From positions 11,331 through 75,330 of the forward strand of contig CAJJNV010000009.1 of the NCBI GenBank assembly GCA_905193225.1: DNA of 64,000 nt. Reading direction: 5' to 3'. Origin of the DNA: an uncultured Oscillospiraceae bacterium (GTDB lineage: Bacteria; Bacillota; Clostridia; Oscillospirales; Acutalibacteraceae). Positions 1 through 8,058 of the stretch are shown here, one piece after another; the first letter of the stretch is position 1, and each line of letters opens with the position of its first letter. The notes under the pieces were generated by a model that was given only the letters and a program-made list of their open reading frames with translations, did no database searches and had not been told where the DNA came from. Both the position numbers and the translations under genes were made by a program.

Positions 1-458
1 GAGACGGGTATGGTGTTGGTCATATTGTCACCTCTCGTTACCGGAAAAAAGCGCTGACTTCCGCTGACATCCTGCTCTATGGTTATGGCCTCGAGAGCAT
101 CGAGACAATCCCGGTCGGAAATGGCGTCGGTCGAAACGAAATCGAGGTAATAAAAGCAGGCGGCCGCATCGGCAATGTTCTGAAAAGCAGAAGTGTCGGT
201 TATTGTTTTGCTGCCGGCCTGGTTGTTCTCACCGTCCGAAACGGCATTGTCGGAAACTGTATTGTCGTCCTGAGAAACAGGGGAAACAAGCTTTTGTCCG
301 CCATTATTGTCTCCTTTGTCGGGAAGGGACTGAGAAATCGAGGAGCCGTCATCGGGTTCTGTCTTTTTGCCTTTGAGCGAAATAATGCCCACAATAATGC
401 CCGCCGCAAGCAAAACGGCCACGCAGCTGATTATGGTTATTTTGGTGCTCTTTTTCAT
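1..458 (-). CDS. N-terminal part of a membrane-anchored extracellular protein (runs off the window)
   Basis: The reading frame starts at ATG 458 and is still open at base 1, so only about 152 N-terminal residues are present. A ribosome binding site (AGGAGGG) lies at 462-470. The protein starts MKKSTK, has one hydrophobic helix at about residues 7-26, then a Ser/Asp/Asn-rich linker, then the start of a globular region. It is probably an N-terminally anchored exported protein. The anchor start (MKKSTK) resembles those of the two small proteins at 46272 and 46791, but the rest does not. I do not recognise the family and the C-terminal domain is missing. Confidence 0.7.
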   Translation of the reverse strand, partial: MKKSTKITIISCVAVLLAAGIIVGIISLKGKKTEPDDGSSISQSLPDKGDNNGGQKLVSPVSQDDNTVSDNAVSDGENNQAGSKTITDTSAFQNIADAAACFYYLDFVSTDAISDRDCLDALEAITIEQDVSGSQRFFPVTRGDNMTNTIPV

Positions 459-538
459 ATAAGCCCTCCTTGGAGTGTCGGCTCAGCCGATATTTTCTTC
501 ATTATACAATACAAAAATCAAAAATACAATTATTATTC

Positions 539-567
539 TTGAAATACGGCGATATATTTGTTATAGT
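539..567 (+). promoter_or_regulatory. Sigma-A-type promoter for the SPT-SDR operon
   Basis: TTGAAA (539-544) and TATAGT (562-567) are separated by 17 bp. The predicted transcript start is near 574, immediately before a structured RNA segment and about 240 nt upstream of the SPT start codon. Confidence 0.6.
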
Positions 568-574
568 AACCTTG

Positions 575-680
575 TGCGAACGCGCAGTAATTTTGAACCG
601 ACAAAAATCGGGGTCTTCGGCAAAGCCCGCAGAATGTTCTTAGGGCGAGACGATTGACCGATAAATCGGGCGCTTTCGCA
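575..680 (+). ncRNA. Structured leader RNA, predicted four-way junction, class not recognised
   Basis: A closing stem pairs 575-585 with 670-680 (11 bp, one mismatch). It encloses three hairpins: CCGA/TCGG at 598-611; a long bulged hairpin at 613-651 (GTCT/AGAC, GCCC/GGGC, AGAA/TTCT); and CCGA/TCGG at 658-669. It begins at the predicted transcript start and is followed by an intrinsic terminator at 724-762, the layout of a transcription-terminating riboswitch or attenuator. I checked by eye for SAM, TPP, FMN, lysine, cobalamin, c-di-GMP, c-di-AMP and T-box core motifs and found none. A free-standing small RNA of about 190 nt, for example a 6S-like RNA, is an alternative. Confidence 0.5.
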
Positions 681-723
681 ATCTGTCACACATGCCTTCT
701 GCTTTTTAAACTAAGTAAACAAT

Positions 724-762
724 ACCTCCAACGGTGCAAACTTCTTTGCCGGAGGTTTTTGT
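724..762 (+). terminator. Intrinsic terminator inside the SPT leader
   Basis: ACCTCC (724-729) pairs with GGAGGT (751-756), with an inner stem GCAAA-CTTC-TTTGC (736-749), followed by a short U-tract. It lies upstream of the SPT gene and downstream of its promoter, so it would control read-through or end a small RNA. Confidence 0.6.
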
Positions 763-812
763 ATAACGGCCGACATACTCTTAATGCGGTCGAAAAAACA
801 GGAGTGATATAT

Positions 813-2003
813 ATGACACCATCCATCTTCGCAAAGTGCGAAAACTACACGGTAGCCCGTGACGCGAAAGAAAAGGGGATATACCCCTATTTCCACGAGC
901 TGCAATCAAAACAGGACACCGAGGTCATTATGGAGGGCAAGCGTAAGATTATGCTCGGCTCCAACAACTACCTCGGGCTGACGGTCAACGAGGAGGTTAA
1001 AAAAGCAGCAATAAACGCAACAGAAGAATACGGCACCGGCTGTTCCGGCTCAAGATTTTTAAACGGAACCTTAAATCTTCATCTTGAGCTTGAAAGAAAG
1101 CTGGCGGATTTTCTCGGATATGAGGATGCAATGACCTTTTCCACCGGATTTCAGTCTAACCTCGGAATAATCAGTGCGATTGTCGGAAAGAATGATTTCG
1201 TCATTTGCGATAAGGAGAACCACGCCAGCATTTACGACGGCTGCCGTCTTTCATACGGCACAATGTTAAGATTCAAGCACGCCGATATGGATTCTCTCGA
1301 AAACGCCCTTAAAAAGGTGCCGCAGGGAGCGGGAGCGCTTATCGTCACCGACGGCGTTTTCAGTATGAGCGGAGACATTGCAAAGCTTCCCGAGATTGTC
1401 GAGCTTAAAGAAAAATACGGCGCCGCCCTTATGGTCGACGACGCCCACGGCCTCGGAGTTGTGGGAAAGGGCGGAAGAGGAACCGCCTCCCATTTCGGTC
1501 TTGAAAGCAAGGTCGATATAGTTATGGGCACATTTTCAAAGTCCCTTGCTTCCCTTGGAGGATATATGGCCGCAAGCGAGACCGTTTGCGAATATGTGCG
1601 GCACAATTCCCGCCCCTTTATTTTTTCGGCGTCTATGCCGCCGGCCTGCTGTGCCGCGGCAGAAAAGGCTCTCGACATATTAAAGGAACAGCCCTCTCTC
1701 ACCGAAAGGTTAAGCGAGCTTGCGACATATATGCGCAAAGCACTTAAAGCCAAAAGCATCCGCATAAAGGATGCCCCCACCCCCATAATCCCAATATACA
1801 TAAGCGACGCCGAGACCACGCTTACGGTGGCAAAGCGTTTGTTTGATGAGGGTGTGTTTGTAAACTCGGTGCTGCCGCCCGCCACATCGCCTAACGAGTG
1901 CCTGCTGCGGGTCAGCCTTATGGCAAGCCACACGCAGCAGCTTATAGACGAGGCGGTCGATATTATCGAAAGGGTACTTAAGGAGTTTGATATAATAAAA
2001 TGA
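813..2003 (+). CDS. spt: Serine palmitoyltransferase-like alpha-oxoamine synthase
   Basis: A PLP enzyme of 396 aa, the normal length for alpha-oxoamine synthases, which condense an amino acid with an acyl-CoA. The PLP-lysine motif is GTFSKSLASLGG, the form I know from serine palmitoyltransferases of Bacteroides and Sphingobacterium; glycine C-acetyltransferase and 8-amino-7-oxononanoate synthase have GTLGKA-type motifs. The cofactor-site segments VDDAHGLGV and YGTGCSGSRFLNG also look SPT-like. The expected product is 3-ketodihydrosphingosine (cytosolic enzyme). The start at 813 is chosen because AGGAG lies 7 nt upstream and the length fits. The stop overlaps the SDR start by ATGA, indicating translational coupling. 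Biotin or threonine-degradation roles are less likely, since no bio or tdh gene is adjacent. Substrate assignment is by motif only. Confidence 0.75.
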   Translation: MTPSIFAKCENYTVARDAKEKGIYPYFHELQSKQDTEVIMEGKRKIMLGSNNYLGLTVNEEVKKAAINATEEYGTGCSGSRFLNGTLNLHLELERKLADFLGYEDAMTFSTGFQSNLGIISAIVGKNDFVICDKENHASIYDGCRLSYGTMLRFKHADMDSLENALKKVPQGAGALIVTDGVFSMSGDIAKLPEIVELKEKYGAALMVDDAHGLGVVGKGGRGTASHFGLESKVDIVMGTFSKSLASLGGYMAASETVCEYVRHNSRPFIFSASMPPACCAAAEKALDILKEQPSLTERLSELATYMRKALKAKSIRIKDAPTPIIPIYISDAETTLTVAKRLFDEGVFVNSVLPPATSPNECLLRVSLMASHTQQLIDEAVDIIERVLKEFDIIK

Positions 2004-2788
2004 AAACTCTGGTTATAACAGGCGGATCAAACGGCATCGGGCGGGCTGCCGCAAAAAAATTCCGCAGTGAAGGGTACAGGGTATTTGAACTCAGCCGCCG
2101 CGGAAAAGATGAGGACGGTATTGTCCACGTAACCGCCGATGTTTCGGACGAGCAATCGGTCAAAAATGCCTTTGAGCAAATTTCAAGGCAGACCGACAGG
2201 ATAGATGTGCTTATCTGCAACGCAGGTTTCGGCATTTCCGGGGCGGCCGAATTTACCGAGCTTGACAACGCCAAAAAACAGTTTGACGTTAACTTCTTCG
2301 GCGCCTTTTTAACCGTTAAGTACGCCCTCCCGCTTGTTAAAAAGGCAAAGGGGAGAATTATCTTTTCCTCCTCGGCTGCGGCCGTTTTCTCCATCCCGTT
2401 TCAGGGGTTTTATTCGGCCTCAAAGGCGGCGGTAAATTCGTTATCAAATGCTTTGAGAAATGAGCTTAAAGCCTTTGGCGTGTCGGTTTGTGCATTGCAG
2501 TTCGGCGACGCAGCAACCGGCTTTACCGCAGCAAGAGAAGGCTCTTTTGCGGGCAACGAGCAATACGGTGGAGCGGTGGAAAAAAGCGTGGCGGTTATGG
2601 AAAAGGATGAGCAAAAGGGAATGTCTCCCGAAAGCATCGCAAAAATCACATTTAAAATTGCGTCTAAAAAACGAATTAGAAACATATATACCGTCGGGGC
2701 AAAATATAAGCTTTTTTGTCTTGCGGAGCGCTTGCTTCCGTCAAGCCTTGTGAATTTTGCGGTGGGAAAACTGTATATTCCGAAATAA
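2000..2788 (+). CDS. Short-chain dehydrogenase/reductase, candidate 3-ketosphinganine reductase
   Basis: A classical SDR of 262 aa. The NAD(P)-binding motif TGGSNGIG is at residues 7-14, an NAG motif is near residue 75, a catalytic serine follows in the SSSAAA stretch, and YSASK (catalytic Tyr and Lys) lies near residue 138. A basic and hydrophobic C-terminal tail of about 30 residues (ERLLPSSLVNFAVGKLY) could associate with membrane. It is translationally coupled to the SPT-like gene by a 4-nt ATGA overlap. In sphingolipid synthesis the SPT product is reduced by an SDR enzyme, so 3-ketodihydrosphingosine reductase is the natural hypothesis. This is inferred from context; SDR sequence alone does not define substrate. 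Confidence 0.7.
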   Translation: MKTLVITGGSNGIGRAAAKKFRSEGYRVFELSRRGKDEDGIVHVTADVSDEQSVKNAFEQISRQTDRIDVLICNAGFGISGAAEFTELDNAKKQFDVNFFGAFLTVKYALPLVKKAKGRIIFSSSAAAVFSIPFQGFYSASKAAVNSLSNALRNELKAFGVSVCALQFGDAATGFTAAREGSFAGNEQYGGAVEKSVAVMEKDEQKGMSPESIAKITFKIASKKRIRNIYTVGAKYKLFCLAERLLPSSLVNFAVGKLYIPK

Positions 2789-2889
2789 ATTTCTCTTTTA
2801 GAATAATAACCGCAAAAAAAGTAGTACAATATGCTGATGTAACGGGTTGATTCTTAACGATCTGAATTTTTGTGAAAGAAATGGCTGCT

Positions 2890-2986
2890 GTGCCCGATGA
2901 GAGACCCTTGCCGGGCACGGCAAAACGCTTTGATCTGCGGAAGTATACAGGGGCGAAAGGGGAATACTTTTCCGTCCGATGAAGCG
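2890..2986 (+). promoter_or_regulatory. Structured 5' leader upstream of trkA
   Basis: Two hairpin domains: GTGCCCG/CGGGCAC (2890-2918), and a nested helix with outer CGCTT/AAGCG (2926-2930, 2982-2986) and inner CGGAA/TTCCG plus GTAT/ATAC (2938-2974). Potassium transporter genes in Firmicutes are often under c-di-AMP (ydaO) riboswitches, but I cannot find the ydaO conserved core here. The class is unknown. Confidence 0.35.
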
Positions 2987-3033
2987 CAGGTCTTAAACAT
3001 TTTATTTTTTAAAATCAAGAGGGAATTGCGAGT

Positions 3034-4392
3034 ATGAATATTGTTGTTATCGGTTGCGGAAAAATCGGAACATCGGTGGTCTCCAGCCTTGTAAGCGAGG
3101 GGCACGATGTGGTGGTTGTGGACACCGATCCCGACATTATAACCGAAGTCACCAACATCTATGATGTCATCGGGGTTTGCGGAAACGGCGCCGATTGCAG
3201 AACACTGAGGGAAGCCTCGGTGGAAAAGGCTGATCTGCTTGTGGCGGCCACCGGCTCGGACGAGCTTAATATGCTGGCTTGCTTTATGGGCAGAAAAATG
3301 GGTGCCGAGCACACCATAGCCCGCATAAGAAATCCCGAATACAACGGGGAAAATCTCGATTTTATGCGCCAGCAGCTGGGTCTTTCAATGGCTCTGAACC
3401 CGGAGATGATGGCAGCCCACGAAATGTTCAACATTTTAAAACTGCCCTCGGCGGTTAAGGTGGACAGCTTTTCGAGAAGATATTTTGAAATGATAGAGCT
3501 TCGTCTTAAAGCCGACTCGGGTCTTGCAGGGGTAAAACTTTGCGATTTGAGGGCAAAGTATAAGGCACTGATACTCATTTGCGTTGTCCAAAGGGGAGAA
3601 CAGGTCTATGTCCCCGACGGTAATTTTGAGCTTCAAAGCGGCGACCGTATAGGTATTGTGGGCGCACCGGCCGAAATTACAAAATTCCTTAAAAATATTG
3701 CAATGCTTAAAAAGCAGGCCAAGGACGTTATGATACTGGGCGGAAGCAAATCAGCCTATTATCTGGCCAAAATGCTGCTTGCGGCAGGCCATTCGGTCAA
3801 GATCATAGAACTTCAAAAGGAAAAGGCACAGATGCTGGCCGACAATCTCCACGGAGCGACGGTCATATACGGCGACGGTGCCCAGCAGGAGCTTTTGCTT
3901 GAAGAGGGAATCGATTCTATGGATGCTTTTGTGGCCCTCACCGGAATCGACGAGGAAAACATTCTGCTTTCATATTTCGCTTTGGGCAAAAAGGTGCAAA
4001 AGGTCATTGCAAAGGTCAACCGCGACGAGTTTACTCCCATTGCCGAGGATCTGGGAATTGAAAGCATCATTTCCCCCAAGGATATAGTATCGGACATTGT
4101 GGTCAGATATGTCAGAGCCCTTAAAAATACGGTGGGAAGCTGCATGGATACGCTTTATAAGGTTATGGACGGAAAGGCCGAGGCAGCCGAATTTTCGGTC
4201 AGTGACGAGTTTAAATATCTCGGTATTCCTCTTAAGGATATACACCTTCGGAAAAATCTGCTCATCGGCGGAATAATCAGAGGCAGACGCCCCATAGTTC
4301 CTACCGGCGACGATGTTATTCTTTCCGGAGACAGGGTCATTGTTATTGCGGCGGCAAAGCGGCTCAACACCCTTGCCGACATTGTGGAATGA
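3034..4392 (+). CDS. trkA: Trk potassium uptake regulatory subunit TrkA
   Basis: A cytosolic regulatory subunit of 452 aa that gates the TrkH channel through nucleotide binding. It has two consecutive RCK units: RCK-N with GCGKIGTSV at residues 7-15 and an acidic residue after the second strand (VVVDTD), then RCK-C; then a second RCK-N with GGSKSAYYLA near residue 234 and a second RCK-C ending at about 450. This is the full two-domain TrkA architecture. The start has GAGGG upstream. trkH follows 91 bp downstream on the same strand, so the two form the potassium uptake system. The structured leader just upstream may regulate both. Confidence 0.95.
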   Translation: MNIVVIGCGKIGTSVVSSLVSEGHDVVVVDTDPDIITEVTNIYDVIGVCGNGADCRTLREASVEKADLLVAATGSDELNMLACFMGRKMGAEHTIARIRNPEYNGENLDFMRQQLGLSMALNPEMMAAHEMFNILKLPSAVKVDSFSRRYFEMIELRLKADSGLAGVKLCDLRAKYKALILICVVQRGEQVYVPDGNFELQSGDRIGIVGAPAEITKFLKNIAMLKKQAKDVMILGGSKSAYYLAKMLLAAGHSVKIIELQKEKAQMLADNLHGATVIYGDGAQQELLLEEGIDSMDAFVALTGIDEENILLSYFALGKKVQKVIAKVNRDEFTPIAEDLGIESIISPKDIVSDIVVRYVRALKNTVGSCMDTLYKVMDGKAEAAEFSVSDEFKYLGIPLKDIHLRKNLLIGGIIRGRRPIVPTGDDVILSGDRVIVIAAAKRLNTLADIVE

Positions 4393-4483
4393 CGGCTCGG
4401 CGTTTTATGAAAAAACATTATTTTAACACGGCATTGTGTCGGCAAAGACTCTGTAACAATAAAGAGCAAAGAGGTCAGGGAGT

Positions 4484-5929
4484 ATGAACAGACGGATGGT
4501 TATTTACACCATCGGACAACTAATCGGAGTGGAAGCGGCGGTTATGATGCTTCCTCTTTGCGTTTCACTTATATATGGGGAAGGCTCGTGGAAGGCCTTT
4601 CTCATAACCATCGGCATAGCCATTGTTTTAAGCGCCTTGGGACTGCTGCTTTCAAGGCCTAAAAGCCACGTTATCTATGCAAAAGAGGGTTTTGCCACAG
4701 TGGCGCTGGCATGGATAATAATGTCGGGCATCGGAGCGCTTCCCTTTGTTATAAGCGGAGAAATACCCAATTATATCGACGCTTTTTTTGAAACGGTCAG
4801 CGGATTCACAACCACCGGATCGTCAATTGTCAGAGACGTTGAGGCACTTAGCCACGGTATACTTTTCTGGCGGAGCTTTACACACTGGCTGGGCGGAATG
4901 GGCGTGCTTGTTTTTGTTATGGCCATTCTTCCGTCCTCTTCCGACCGATCCATACATCTTATGCGGGCCGAGGTACCGGGGCCTGTTGTGGGCAAGCTTG
5001 TGCCCAAAATTAAGGAAACGGCAAAGATACTTTACCTCATATATATGGTTATGACCTTTATCGAGGTAATATTTTTGCTGTGCGGCGGTATGCCTCTTTT
5101 CGACAGCCTTGTCCATTCCTTCGGCACGGCCGGAACGGGCGGTTTCGGAATAAAGGCCGACAGTATCGGCGGATATTCAAGCTATTGCCAGTGGGTAATA
5201 ACCATCTTTATGCTGCTTTTCGGCATAAACTTCAACCTCTTCTATCTCTGCCTTATAAGACGGTTTAAGTCGGTGCTGAAAAGTGAGGAGCTGTGGGCAT
5301 ATCTCGGAATTGTCCTTGCAGCGGCAACCATAATAACCGTCAACATTATGCCCATATATAACAGCCTCTCTCGAAGCATTCGGCTTTCGGTATTTCAGGT
5401 CGCCTCGATAATCACCACCACCGGCTACGCCACCGCCGATTTCAACACATGGCCGGTGCTTTCAAAGGGTATACTGCTCATTCTGATGTTTTTCGGCGCC
5501 TGCGCAGGATCGACCGGCGGCGGATTCAAGATATCCCGAGTAGTATTGCTTTTAAAGGCTGTAAAGCGGGAGTTTCACCGTCTTATACATCCCCGTTCAC
5601 GCACCACAATTAGGTTTGAAGGGAAAAATGTCGACGAGGGCACAATCAGCGGTGTGGAATGCTACCTTGCCCTTTATGTCATTTGCTTTGTGAGCATTTT
5701 CCTGATCCTTTGCTTTGAAAAGAACTTTGACATTGAGACAAACTTCAGCGCGGCGGCATCCTGCTTTAATAACATCGGGCCCGGGCTCGGGTCCGTGGGA
5801 CCGGTTTTAAACTTCGCCGATTATTCGGCCGTTTCCAAAATCGTGCTCTCCATTGCCATGCTTCTCGGCCGTCTTGAGCTTTTCCCGCTTATAATAACGT
5901 TAGCTCCTTCCACCTGGACAAAAAAATAA
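4484..5929 (+). CDS. trkH: Trk potassium transporter membrane subunit TrkH
   Basis: A polytopic K+ channel-like subunit of 481 aa with about ten hydrophobic helices. The pore-loop selectivity motifs are visible as TVSGFTTTGSS (near residue 106), GTAGTGGFG, ITTTGYAT and NNIGPGLG, the four pseudo-repeat P-loops of the TrkH/TrkG/KtrB family. SxHWxGGMGVLV-type sequence (FTHWLGGMGVLVF) follows the first loop, as expected. The C-terminus has the family LELFPLI motif. RBS GGGAG is 6 nt before the start. It is paired with trkA upstream. Confidence 0.95.
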   Translation: MNRRMVIYTIGQLIGVEAAVMMLPLCVSLIYGEGSWKAFLITIGIAIVLSALGLLLSRPKSHVIYAKEGFATVALAWIIMSGIGALPFVISGEIPNYIDAFFETVSGFTTTGSSIVRDVEALSHGILFWRSFTHWLGGMGVLVFVMAILPSSSDRSIHLMRAEVPGPVVGKLVPKIKETAKILYLIYMVMTFIEVIFLLCGGMPLFDSLVHSFGTAGTGGFGIKADSIGGYSSYCQWVITIFMLLFGINFNLFYLCLIRRFKSVLKSEELWAYLGIVLAAATIITVNIMPIYNSLSRSIRLSVFQVASIITTTGYATADFNTWPVLSKGILLILMFFGACAGSTGGGFKISRVVLLLKAVKREFHRLIHPRSRTTIRFEGKNVDEGTISGVECYLALYVICFVSIFLILCFEKNFDIETNFSAAASCFNNIGPGLGSVGPVLNFADYSAVSKIVLSIAMLLGRLELFPLIITLAPSTWTKK

Positions 5930-5952
5930 TTTTTGTAAATTTAAAAATATCC

Positions 5953-5981
5953 TTGACTTTCGGGTGTAAAAATACTATATT
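5953..5981 (+). promoter_or_regulatory. Sigma-A-type promoter for potABCD
   Basis: TTGACT (5953-5958) and TATATT (5976-5981) have a 17-bp spacer. Just downstream, CGTGGTAA (5985-5992) can pair with TTACCGCG (6018-6025), followed by six T residues. This could be a weak attenuator, although part of its 5' arm may lie before the transcript start. Confidence 0.65.
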
Positions 5982-6068
5982 AATCGTGGTAATCTGTCGA
6001 AGTTTCGGCTTTGCGGTTTACCGCGATTTTTTGTCGCATATTTTGGATTTAAGGAAAGGGATGCATAA

Positions 6069-7235
6069 ATGTCCGAGGAGATCATATACCTTGATGGTAT
6101 AACTGTAAATTTCGATCACGAAACCATTCTCGACGGTATTTCGCTGAAAATCAAAGACGGAGAATTTATGACCTTGCTGGGGCCTTCAGGCTGCGGTAAA
6201 ACTACAACCTTGCGCGTGCTGGGCGGTTTTGTCGAACCTGAATCCGGAAAGGTCTTTTTTGACGGCAAACAGATCAACGGAATCCCGCCCCACAAAAGAC
6301 AGGTCAGTACCATTTTTCAGAGGTATGCCCTGTTTGAACATCTGAACGTTTTTGAAAACATCGCTTTCGGCCTACGGGTCAGAAAGGTGCCCGAGCGGGA
6401 AATTTTCGAGCGGGTATACGAGGCTCTTGAGCTTGTCAATCTTAAAGGCTTCGAAAAGCGACGAATAAGCGCCCTTTCGGGCGGTCAGCAGCAGCGTGTG
6501 GCAATAGCCCGGGCGGTGGTCACGAGGCCTAAAGTGCTTCTTCTTGACGAACCGCTTGCCGCTTTGGACCTTAAGCTTCGCAAGGATATGCAGGTCGAGC
6601 TGAAAAAGATTCAGCAAAGCCTTGGCATAACCTTTGTTTTCGTTACCCACGACCAGGAAGAAGCTCTTTCGATGTCCGACCGTGTGGTGGTTATGGATCA
6701 GGGAATTATACAGCAGATCGGCACTCCCCAGGACATTTATAACGAGCCTAAAAACGCTTTTGTGGCCGACTTTATCGGCGAGAGCAACATCATAGACGGC
6801 GTTATGCTTGAAGATAAAAAATGTCGCTTTGCCGGTATGGTGTTCGATTGCCTCGACGGCGGATTTGACAAAAATGAGCCTATCGATGCAGTCATCCGCC
6901 CCGAGGACGTGGTTGTCACATCTCCCGAAAAAGGACAGCTTTCGGGAATTGTCACAAACTCCACCTTTAAAGGTGTGCACTATGAAGTCATCGTCGACAT
7001 AAACGGCTTTAAATGGATGATACAGACCACCGCCTGCATAAACACCGGCGATAACATCGGCCTTATCATCAATCCCGATGCCATTCATATAATGAAAAAG
7101 TCCGAATATTCGGGAATGTTCGGCGATTACAGCTCCTTCAGCGATGAGATGGATCATATTTCCGATCCTGACTACGAGGCTCCCGAGGCGGTTGACCAAG
7201 AGGAGATCGACGGAGGTGCGGGGGTAAATGAATAA
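6069..7235 (+). CDS. potA: Spermidine/putrescine ABC transporter ATP-binding protein PotA
   Basis: The ATPase of a polyamine importer, 388 aa. Walker A GPSGCGKTT is near residues 39-47, the signature is LSGGQQQR, Walker B is VLLLDEPLAALD, and the H-loop is VTHDQEE. A C-terminal TOBE-like domain follows (about residues 240-345), as in PotA/MalK-type ATPases. An acidic tail of about 40 residues after the TOBE domain (rich in Asp and Glu) is longer than I would expect. RBS AAGGAAAGGG. The stop overlaps the potB start by 8 nt, and all four pot genes are translationally coupled. Confidence 0.95.
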   Translation: MSEEIIYLDGITVNFDHETILDGISLKIKDGEFMTLLGPSGCGKTTTLRVLGGFVEPESGKVFFDGKQINGIPPHKRQVSTIFQRYALFEHLNVFENIAFGLRVRKVPEREIFERVYEALELVNLKGFEKRRISALSGGQQQRVAIARAVVTRPKVLLLDEPLAALDLKLRKDMQVELKKIQQSLGITFVFVTHDQEEALSMSDRVVVMDQGIIQQIGTPQDIYNEPKNAFVADFIGESNIIDGVMLEDKKCRFAGMVFDCLDGGFDKNEPIDAVIRPEDVVVTSPEKGQLSGIVTNSTFKGVHYEVIVDINGFKWMIQTTACINTGDNIGLIINPDAIHIMKKSEYSGMFGDYSSFSDEMDHISDPDYEAPEAVDQEEIDGGAGVNE

Positions 7236-8058
7236 AAGAAAACGCACTCTTACCCAGCGTCTTGTTTCGGCGCCGTACATAGTGTGGGCGGCAATATTCA
7301 TTGTGGTGCCGCTGCTCATGGTGTTTTACTACGCCTTTACCGACGCGGAAACAGGCAGCTTTACCTTTTCAAACATAACCGCTATTTCCGGCTTTGCCGA
7401 CACATTCGTCATTTCCATATGGCTGGGTGCGGTGGCAACGGTAATCTGCCTGCTCATTTCCTATCCGCTGGCCTATTTTATAACCAAACTGAGCAGCCGC
7501 GCGCAGAAGTTTATGCTCATACTGATAATGCTGCCCATGTGGATAAATCTGCTTTTAAGGACCTATGCCCTTATGAAAATCCTTGAGGACACAGGCCTTA
7601 TCAACCATCTTTTGAACCTTCTCGGCCTGCCCTCGGTGCATATGATAAATACAAGAGGCGCGGTCATTGCCGGAATGGTTTACAATTTCATTCCCTATAT
7701 GGTGCTTCCCATCTATACCGTAATGTCGAGGATCGACCGTCCCCTTATCGAGGCTTCAAACGATCTGGGAGCGGGCGCATTTGCCACATTTCGCAGGGTC
7801 ATAATGCCCATGAGCCTTCCGGGAGTCATCTCGGGAATAACCATGGTATTTGTCCCGTCGGTCAGCACCTTCTATATTTCCCGAAAGCTTGGGGGAACCC
7901 TCACCCTTATCGGCGACAGCATAGAATATAAATTCATCAACGAAAACGACTATAATGTCGGCGCGGCAATGTCCCTGGTGCTTATGGTTATGATAATTCT
8001 GTGTATGCTTGTTATGAATCGGTTTTCCGACGGAGAAGAGGAGGCGATCGTGGTATGA
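7228..8058 (+). CDS. potB: Polyamine ABC transporter permease PotB
   Basis: An inner-membrane permease of 276 aa with six predicted helices. The EAA loop reads EASNDLGAGAFATFRRV, with the conserved Gly, and couples to PotA. The N-terminus (residues 1-13) is basic before the first helix. It sits between potA and potC and overlaps both, so it is made as part of one polycistronic message. PotB and PotC form the heterodimeric channel. Confidence 0.93.
   Translation: MNKRKRTLTQRLVSAPYIVWAAIFIVVPLLMVFYYAFTDAETGSFTFSNITAISGFADTFVISIWLGAVATVICLLISYPLAYFITKLSSRAQKFMLILIMLPMWINLLLRTYALMKILEDTGLINHLLNLLGLPSVHMINTRGAVIAGMVYNFIPYMVLPIYTVMSRIDRPLIEASNDLGAGAFATFRRVIMPMSLPGVISGITMVFVPSVSTFYISRKLGGTLTLIGDSIEYKFINENDYNVGAAMSLVLMVMIILCMLVMNRFSDGEEEAIVV

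Noticed and set aside
2789..3033. c-di-AMP (ydaO) riboswitch before trkA
   Set aside because: The conserved ydaO core segments were not found, although the region is structured.
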